Shown here one piece after another: positions 60,025 through 64,000 of a stretch of 64,000 nucleotides of DNA. The DNA lies in contig NZ_JALIQP010000001.1 in NCBI RefSeq assembly GCF_023566055.1, positions 1,138,059-1,202,058 of the forward strand, given 5' to 3'. A program made the translations under genes and the position numbers. How positions within the stretch are numbered: the first letter of the stretch is position 1; each line of letters opens with the position of its first letter. The notes beneath the pieces were generated by a model. The model made no database searches, had not been told where the DNA came from, and was given only the letters and a program-made list of their open reading frames with translations. Source of the stretch: Halosolutus amylolyticus (GTDB lineage Archaea > Halobacteriota > Halobacteria > Halobacteriales > Natrialbaceae).

Positions 60025-60705
60025 GGCGGTCGCCACGGTTTCGAAGTCGTCGACGACGCGCGCGACGTCGATCGTCGCTCCGTCCGGGTAAACGCGCTCG
60101 ACGAGTCCGCGATCGTTGACCAGGAAGATGTAGGCGTAGTGGGGGAACATGTACTCGAGGTTCTCGTAGTCCTCGGCCGGTCGCTTCTCGAGAGGGAGGC
60201 CGAACTCGTCGCCGACGATGTCTTTCGCCGCCTCGTACGTTTCCGGCCGCAGGAAGTGCCAGTTCCCGGCCTCGAGGTCGACGCCCTGTTGGTCGGCGTA
60301 CGTACGAAGTACGTCCGGGGTATCCCGCTCGGGATCGAACGTCATCGCGAGGAACGCGACGCCGTCGCCGAACCCCTGTTCGGCGGCGACTTCCTGTGCC
60401 CGCCGGAGTCGCAGTAGCAGCGCGGGACACACCCCGTCCGGGCAGTTCGTGTAAAAGAACGTCAGCAGGACGGTCCGATCGCCCTCGAACTGGGCCGTCG
60501 AAATCTCCTCGTCGCGCAACGGGTCCGGGACACTGACCGCGGGGAGGTCGTCGCCGTAGCTGGGATGGGTCGCCTCGCTCAGGTCCCGCTCCGGGGCGTC
60601 GAGTACCGTGTTCCCGTCGTCGAAACCCGGGAGCGACCCGAGACAGCCCGCAACGGCCCCGACGCTCGACACGGCGGCCGAACGAAGGTAGTGACGTCGA
60701 TTCAT
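60022..60705 (-). CDS. SCO1/SenC-family lipoprotein
   Basis: This 227-residue protein has a lipoprotein signal (RRHYLRSAAVSSVGAVAGC, C21) and a thioredoxin-like SCO domain with FFYTNCPDGVCPALL. The copper motif is C88-x4-C93, one residue longer than the usual C-x3-C. The third ligand region MFPHYAYIFLVN has the expected His. SCO proteins deliver copper to cytochrome oxidase or act as thiol reductases. Start ATG 60705; the stop comes from element copy D. It is divergent from the second rhodanese/MBL gene. Confidence 0.85.
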   Translation of the reverse strand: MNRRHYLRSAAVSSVGAVAGCLGSLPGFDDGNTVLDAPERDLSEATHPSYGDDLPAVSVPDPLRDEEISTAQFEGDRTVLLTFFYTNCPDGVCPALLLRLRRAQEVAAEQGFGDGVAFLAMTFDPERDTPDVLRTYADQQGVDLEAGNWHFLRPETYEAAKDIVGDEFGLPLEKRPAEDYENLEYMFPHYAYIFLVNDRGLVERVYPDGATIDVARVVDDFETVATA

Positions 60706-60824
60706 ATCTGGGGCTTGCGGTCCGTCTCGTAAATCGTCTCCGACGGTTTGCCGCTCGAGCAAATCTCCCGATCGGTCTCGCAGTCGCGGTCTCCAACCAA
60801 CGGATTTACTACCTGCCTCCGGTA

Positions 60825-60847
60825 GTATTGGGTTAAATGAGCAATAC
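60825..60847. promoter_or_regulatory. Sulfur-regulon operator candidate, perfect GTATTG-N11-CAATAC, at the second rhodanese/MBL start
   Basis: This is the best match in the window: arms are 6 of 6 on both sides. It spans the start codon (ATG 60837), with a TATA-like GGATTTACTA about 30 bases before the ATG. Binding here would physically block a leaderless transcript, implying repression. Confidence 0.65.
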
Positions 60848-61958
60848 AGATATCGAACCTTCGGCGGTCGCCCGACGCATTCACGACGACGATTCGGCGG
60901 ACCTCTTCGTACTCGACGTCAGGAACGAGGCCGACTACGAGGAGTGGCGGATCGACGGGAGCCTGAACGTCCCCATCTACGACGACCTGCTGTCGTACGA
61001 CTACTCCACGCTGGAGACACACCTCGACGACCTGCCCGCGGAGACGGAGATCGCCGTCGTCTGCGTCGCCGGGATCACTTCGGCCCGCGCCGCGGAATTC
61101 CTCCGCCAGCACGGGTTCGACGCGAGGTCGGTCGCCGACGGGATGAACGGCTGGGGGCGCGTCCACCGCGCGTCCGACGTCGATCGCGTCGACGGCGTCG
61201 TCCAGATCGTCCGCCCCGGGACGGGCTGCGTTTCGTACCTCGCCCACGACGGCGATCGGGCCGTCGTCGTCGATCCGAGCCAGTACGTCGATCGGTACCT
61301 GGACGCGGCCGACGAGCGCGACCTCGAGATCGTCGGCGTCGCTGACACGCACGCCCACGCCGACCACGTCTCGGGCGCGCGCCGCCTCGCGGGCGACCTC
61401 GACGTACCGTACTACCTCCACGGGGACGACGCCGGCGACCTCGACGTGGCCGAACTCGAGGACGGCGAGACGATCGCCGTCGGAGACCGGGCTCTCGAGG
61501 TGCTCCACACGCCGGGACACACGCCCGGGAGCGTCTCGTTCCGGTTCGGCGACGCCCTCCTCGCCGGGGACACGCTGTTCCTCCGCAGTGTCGGCCGTCC
61601 CGACCTCGAGGATAGCTCCGACGACGCCGTCCGAGAGGCCGCGAGCCTGTTGTTCGACAGCCTCGATCGCCTGACGGCGTTCGACGACGGGACCGTCGTG
61701 CTCCCCGGGCACTTCAGCGACGAGTCGATCCGGCCGCTCGCGACCGAACTCGGCGCGCTCCGGGCGGAGACGACGAACGAACTCCTGAGTTACGTCGCGG
61801 ACGGCGACGAGCCGGCGTTCGTCGAGACCATCGTCGAGAGCCTTGCGGACGAGCCGGCAAACTACAACGAGATCAAGCGGATCAACTGGGGAGAAGAACA
61901 ACCCGGCGGCGACGTCGAGGCGCTCGAACTGGGGCCGAACAACTGCGCCGCGAACTAG
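60837..61958 (+). CDS. Rhodanese / metallo-beta-lactamase fusion (second paralog)
   Basis: This 373-residue protein has a rhodanese domain (about 8-115) with AVVCVAGITSARAAE, active C76, and an MBL domain (about 120-330) with H172-x-H174-x-D176-H177 (DTHAHADHVSGA), TPGHTPGSVSF and LAGDTLF. It ends in ELGPNNCAAN, the same cysteine tail as the first copy at 23695. Its active loop CVAGITS differs from CAKGGAS of the first, so the two may take different sulfur donors. It probably oxidises or moves persulfides. The operator at 60825-60847 overlies its start. Confidence 0.88.
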   Translation: MSNTDIEPSAVARRIHDDDSADLFVLDVRNEADYEEWRIDGSLNVPIYDDLLSYDYSTLETHLDDLPAETEIAVVCVAGITSARAAEFLRQHGFDARSVADGMNGWGRVHRASDVDRVDGVVQIVRPGTGCVSYLAHDGDRAVVVDPSQYVDRYLDAADERDLEIVGVADTHAHADHVSGARRLAGDLDVPYYLHGDDAGDLDVAELEDGETIAVGDRALEVLHTPGHTPGSVSFRFGDALLAGDTLFLRSVGRPDLEDSSDDAVREAASLLFDSLDRLTAFDDGTVVLPGHFSDESIRPLATELGALRAETTNELLSYVADGDEPAFVETIVESLADEPANYNEIKRINWGEEQPGGDVEALELGPNNCAAN

Positions 61959-61963
61959 CGTCG

Positions 61964-62473
61964 TCAGTCGTGTGTGCGGTCACAACTACATCGCGACTGT
62001 GCATCAGCGAACGTGACGATATACGAATGGACCTCCTCTGCGAGGTCGTGCATCCCGAGTGCGAGGTCTCGTCCGGGCCGATCGATGTCATAATACATTC
62101 GCGAGCGGTGCTCGGCTCGAAAGCGATCGATGCGGTCTGCAATGTTTTCGTCCGAAAAGACGCCCCGATTCTCGATGTCCCGAAAGACAGCACTGTGTTC
62201 GTGATAGTCCGACGATTCAGCAGTCGTCATCTCGACGAGGTAAAACTGGAACGAGCGCTCGATGGCGTTGAACGAGAGTTCGACGATACTCACGTTGTTG
62301 TTGGTGCCGTCACGGAGTTGACGGCATGTTCCTAACATCGCGCACGCTTTCCCCAGTTGTATGTCTGCGTCGTCCCGCTGCCACGACAGGGAGTCCTGCA
62401 CGGGTCCGGTTTCGCCGTCTGCGAGCAGCCCTTCCACGCGATCGACGGCATTCACGACGTCGTCAAGCGCCAT
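61964..62473 (-). CDS. HEPN-domain protein, probable toxin partner of the MNT gene
   Basis: This 169-residue helical protein has a HEPN-like C-terminal helix pattern with EHRSRMYYD near 125-133. It has no transmembrane segment. HEPN-MNT pairs are toxin-antitoxin systems in which the HEPN protein is a ribonuclease or is adenylylated by the MNT partner. The ATG at 62473 overlaps the upstream nucleotidyltransferase by 11 bases. The canonical RxxxxxH is not clear, so activity is uncertain. Confidence 0.7.
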   Translation of the reverse strand: MALDDVVNAVDRVEGLLADGETGPVQDSLSWQRDDADIQLGKACAMLGTCRQLRDGTNNNVSIVELSFNAIERSFQFYLVEMTTAESSDYHEHSAVFRDIENRGVFSDENIADRIDRFRAEHRSRMYYDIDRPGRDLALGMHDLAEEVHSYIVTFADAQSRCSCDRTHD

Positions 62474-63152
62474 TCTCGAACACCTCCCCTTTCACGGCGT
62501 CCAGCGCAGCGGACGTCCGTAGCGTGATCCCTTCGGTGAGAATATCCGAAATTCGATCGTGCTTCGGAGCGGAGTCTCGCGTTTCGACGACGATGTGGAA
62601 CTCGTATCGATCGCCGTCGAAACGTTCGGATCCGATCTCTTTTTCGATTTCGTGGGCGGTTCGCTGGCCCGCCATCCGGTCGTCCGGGACCACGACGAAT
62701 AGATCGATGTCGCTGGCCCGGTCGGCGCTACCTCGAGCGACACTCCCGAACAAAACCACGCCGATATCGGTACCGATGGCTTCGCCGAGTCGCACCATCG
62801 CCGCTCGGATCGGTCGCTGAAATTCGGTCTGTGGGACCAGCGTAATGCGATCGTCCGGTTTGTACAGTTTCGCCGCGTTAATCTCGATCCGGTTCGATCG
62901 CCCACCGCGATCTACCGTGATCAGCCCGACGTCCTCCAGAGCGGTTACAGCGCCGTTCACGTTCCCCATTCCCTTTCCAGTTAACCGATGGAGCTGGCGG
63001 TTACTGAACGCTCGATCAGGATTATCCGTTACTAGCCGGAGGATCTGAGCGGTCGCGTCGTGACGGAACAGATCGGGGTCGTTAACGGGAATTGGAAGAC
63101 AGACGTGTGCTCCATCGAGCTCCGGTCCCGTCTGAACAGTTTTCCTGTTCAT
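62463..63152 (-). CDS. HTH-nucleotidyltransferase (MNT-type antitoxin)
   Basis: This 229-residue protein has an N-terminal winged helix (about 25-95: FSNRQLHRLTGKGMGNVNGAV) and a nucleotidyltransferase domain (about 110-200) with GSVARGSADRASDIDL, the GSxxxGxxxxxSDIDL motif of MNT antitoxins. Fusing a DNA-binding head to MNT lets it autoregulate. The start codon lies in a perfect palindrome (63145-63158) and a TATA-like GGTATAATAT is about 27 bases upstream (leaderless). It overlaps the HEPN gene. Confidence 0.85.
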   Translation of the reverse strand: MNRKTVQTGPELDGAHVCLPIPVNDPDLFRHDATAQILRLVTDNPDRAFSNRQLHRLTGKGMGNVNGAVTALEDVGLITVDRGGRSNRIEINAAKLYKPDDRITLVPQTEFQRPIRAAMVRLGEAIGTDIGVVLFGSVARGSADRASDIDLFVVVPDDRMAGQRTAHEIEKEIGSERFDGDRYEFHIVVETRDSAPKHDRISDILTEGITLRTSAALDAVKGEVFENGA

Positions 63153-63158
63153 GAACAG
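63145..63158. promoter_or_regulatory. Perfect palindrome CTGTTCATGAACAG covering the MNT start codon
   Basis: This 14-base perfect palindrome includes the ATG of the HTH-MNT gene. A GAACAG copy at 63134-63139 forms a second inverted pair with CTGTTC. It is the expected operator of an autoregulating antitoxin. Confidence 0.6.
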
Positions 63159-63485
63159 CTATACAGTTCGGCACGGTATAATATTTTCTAACTCCGTACG
63201 ACACGCGTAGAAAACTCCGGTGAGGTACTCGAGTACGCCTCGAACGGGTCGCTGTCGCTGACAGTCGAGATACTGTTCGCGTGCGTCGCGCCGGGCAAGG
63301 TCCCCGACGGGGTATCCACTCGGGTCGAATGTCGGGAGAGTACGGAACGGTACTGACGTCCCTCCACGACGGTAGTCGTGGACGTTCGCGTTGTAGCCAT
63401 GGAACGCGACGACGAACACGCCTTCGTCGCCGGCGGTACGATTCTCCGGGGAGGTTTCATCGGGCTGGCCGTCGTCGGGACGCGT
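63153..63485. other. Region between the MNT promoter and the last gene, no confident gene
   Basis: These 333 bases include the MNT promoter. A minus-strand open frame covers 63159-63400 but its composition is not acidic and it has no motif. The plus-strand frame of the last gene is open back to ATG 63399, but homology starts at 63486. Confidence 0.35.
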
Positions 63486-64000
63486 ATGGACGCTGGCACT
63501 GCGGAGTTCGACTTCCTCGTCGTCGGTTCGGGGTCCGGGCTCGACGTCGCGAACGCGGCTGCGAACCGCGGGCAGTCCGTCGCGGTCGTCGAGAAGGGGC
63601 CGCTCGGCGGCACCTGTCTCAACCGGGGCTGTATCCCCTCGAAGAAACTGCTGTACCACGCGGAGGTGATGGAGACCGTCGATCGAGCCGACGAGTTCGG
63701 CATCCACGTCGACGTGACCGACGTCGACTTCGCCGACATCGTTCGCGAGGTGAACGAGGACGTCTCCGGGAGCGCCGAGTCGATCCACCACGGGTTGCGC
63801 ACGTCGAACCGCCACACGCTGTTCGAGGGCCAGGCCGAGTTCGCCGACGATCGGACGATAGAGATCACGTCCGGTCTCGACGCGGGCAAGCGCGCCCGGG
63901 CCGACACCGTCCTCGTGGCCGCGGGGACGCGGCCGGCGATCCCGCCGATCGACGGCATCGAGTCCGTCGACTACCTCACCAGCCGGGAGGCGCTCCAGCT
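63486..64000 (+). CDS. Pyridine nucleotide-disulfide oxidoreductase, 5' part (truncated by window edge)
   Basis: The first 171 codons are visible. They have the FAD motif VVGSGSGLDVANAA and the redox disulfide GGTCLNRGCIPSKKLLYHAE (C-x4-C), followed by VLVAAGTRPAIPPIDGI. This is the dihydrolipoamide dehydrogenase/glutathione-reductase family; in haloarchaea it may be a bis-gamma-glutamylcystine or related disulfide reductase. ATG 63486 is the family-typical start. An in-frame ATG at 63399 would add 29 residues. Confidence 0.85.
   Translation, partial: MDAGTAEFDFLVVGSGSGLDVANAAANRGQSVAVVEKGPLGGTCLNRGCIPSKKLLYHAEVMETVDRADEFGIHVDVTDVDFADIVREVNEDVSGSAESIHHGLRTSNRHTLFEGQAEFADDRTIEITSGLDAGKRARADTVLVAAGTRPAIPPIDGIESVDYLTSREALQ

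Noticed and set aside
63159-63400. Minus-strand frame before the last gene as a small protein
   Set aside because: Composition is not acidic, it has no good start and no motif, and it overlaps the MNT promoter.
1-64000. rRNA, tRNA, CRISPR arrays, intact insertion sequences, replication origin
   Set aside because: Looked for by eye on both strands; no 16S/23S segments, cloverleaf, regular spacer array, transposase or Orc1/Cdc6 gene was visible.

Overview
This 64 kb window looks like a chromosomal segment from a halophilic archaeon (class Halobacteria). The DNA is GC-rich, the proteins are strongly acidic, many genes have a TATA-like box about 27 bases before the start codon (leaderless transcripts), and several families are typical of haloarchaea (HalOD1, Bat-type HTH_10 regulators, RdfA, small DUF7512-like protein). 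An order or genus cannot be fixed from the window. I saw no rRNA, tRNA, CRISPR array or intact insertion sequence.

Bases 1-14000 are a catabolic region: an EthD-type duplicated protein, an HD hydrolase, a sodium:solute symporter with a 55-residue partner, an Old Yellow Enzyme/FAD oxidoreductase, an amidohydrolase, and a beta-oxidation set (enoyl-CoA hydratase, 3-hydroxyacyl-CoA dehydrogenase, two acyl-CoA dehydrogenases). Two IclR regulators sit here, each next to its own inverted-repeat operator candidate. Bases 14100-20700 hold a pair resembling the cell-shape determinant RdfA and its SMC-like partner, a DUF3006-like protein, a TraB-family protein and a CPA1 Na+/H+ antiporter.

From about 20.8 kb onward sulfur and redox genes dominate, interleaved with ion transport. 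They comprise a CoA-disulfide-reductase-like enzyme, TusA-DsrE-HalOD1, a rhodanese/metallo-beta-lactamase fusion followed by two half-size YeeE/YedE proteins and a PiT-type permease, then ZIP, UspA, CNNM and P-type ATPase genes. A second sulfur operon is SHOCT-TusA-SQR-DUF1641, followed by cytochrome bd oxidase. Further on are a heme-copper-like membrane protein with a divergent Bat-type regulator, a PAS/GAF sensor, a polysulfide/tetrathionate-reductase-like molybdoenzyme operon with its TorD chaperone, and a lipoprotein with two HiPIP-like domains. Bases 54.9-61.9 kb carry UspA, DUF7512-like/TauE, two paralogous cysteine-bearing HTH regulators, SCO, and a second rhodanese/metallo-beta-lactamase fusion. 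The window ends with a MNT/HEPN toxin-antitoxin pair and the start of a disulfide oxidoreductase.

The most interesting result is a 23-bp inverted repeat, GTATTG-N11-CAATAC. Good matches lie before the CoA-disulfide reductase, the TusA-DsrE operon, a UspA gene, both paralogous HTH regulators and the second rhodanese/MBL gene. Weaker matches lie before the SHOCT-TusA-SQR operon, the DUF7512/TauE operon and the first rhodanese/MBL gene. The two regulators share three cysteines (C15, C21, C32). I infer a thiol- or sulfane-sulfur-responsive regulon spread over about 40 kb. Two families of dispersed 85/86-bp palindromic elements also occur, two copies each, all at gene 3' ends; three of the four copies supply the stop codon of the adjacent gene.
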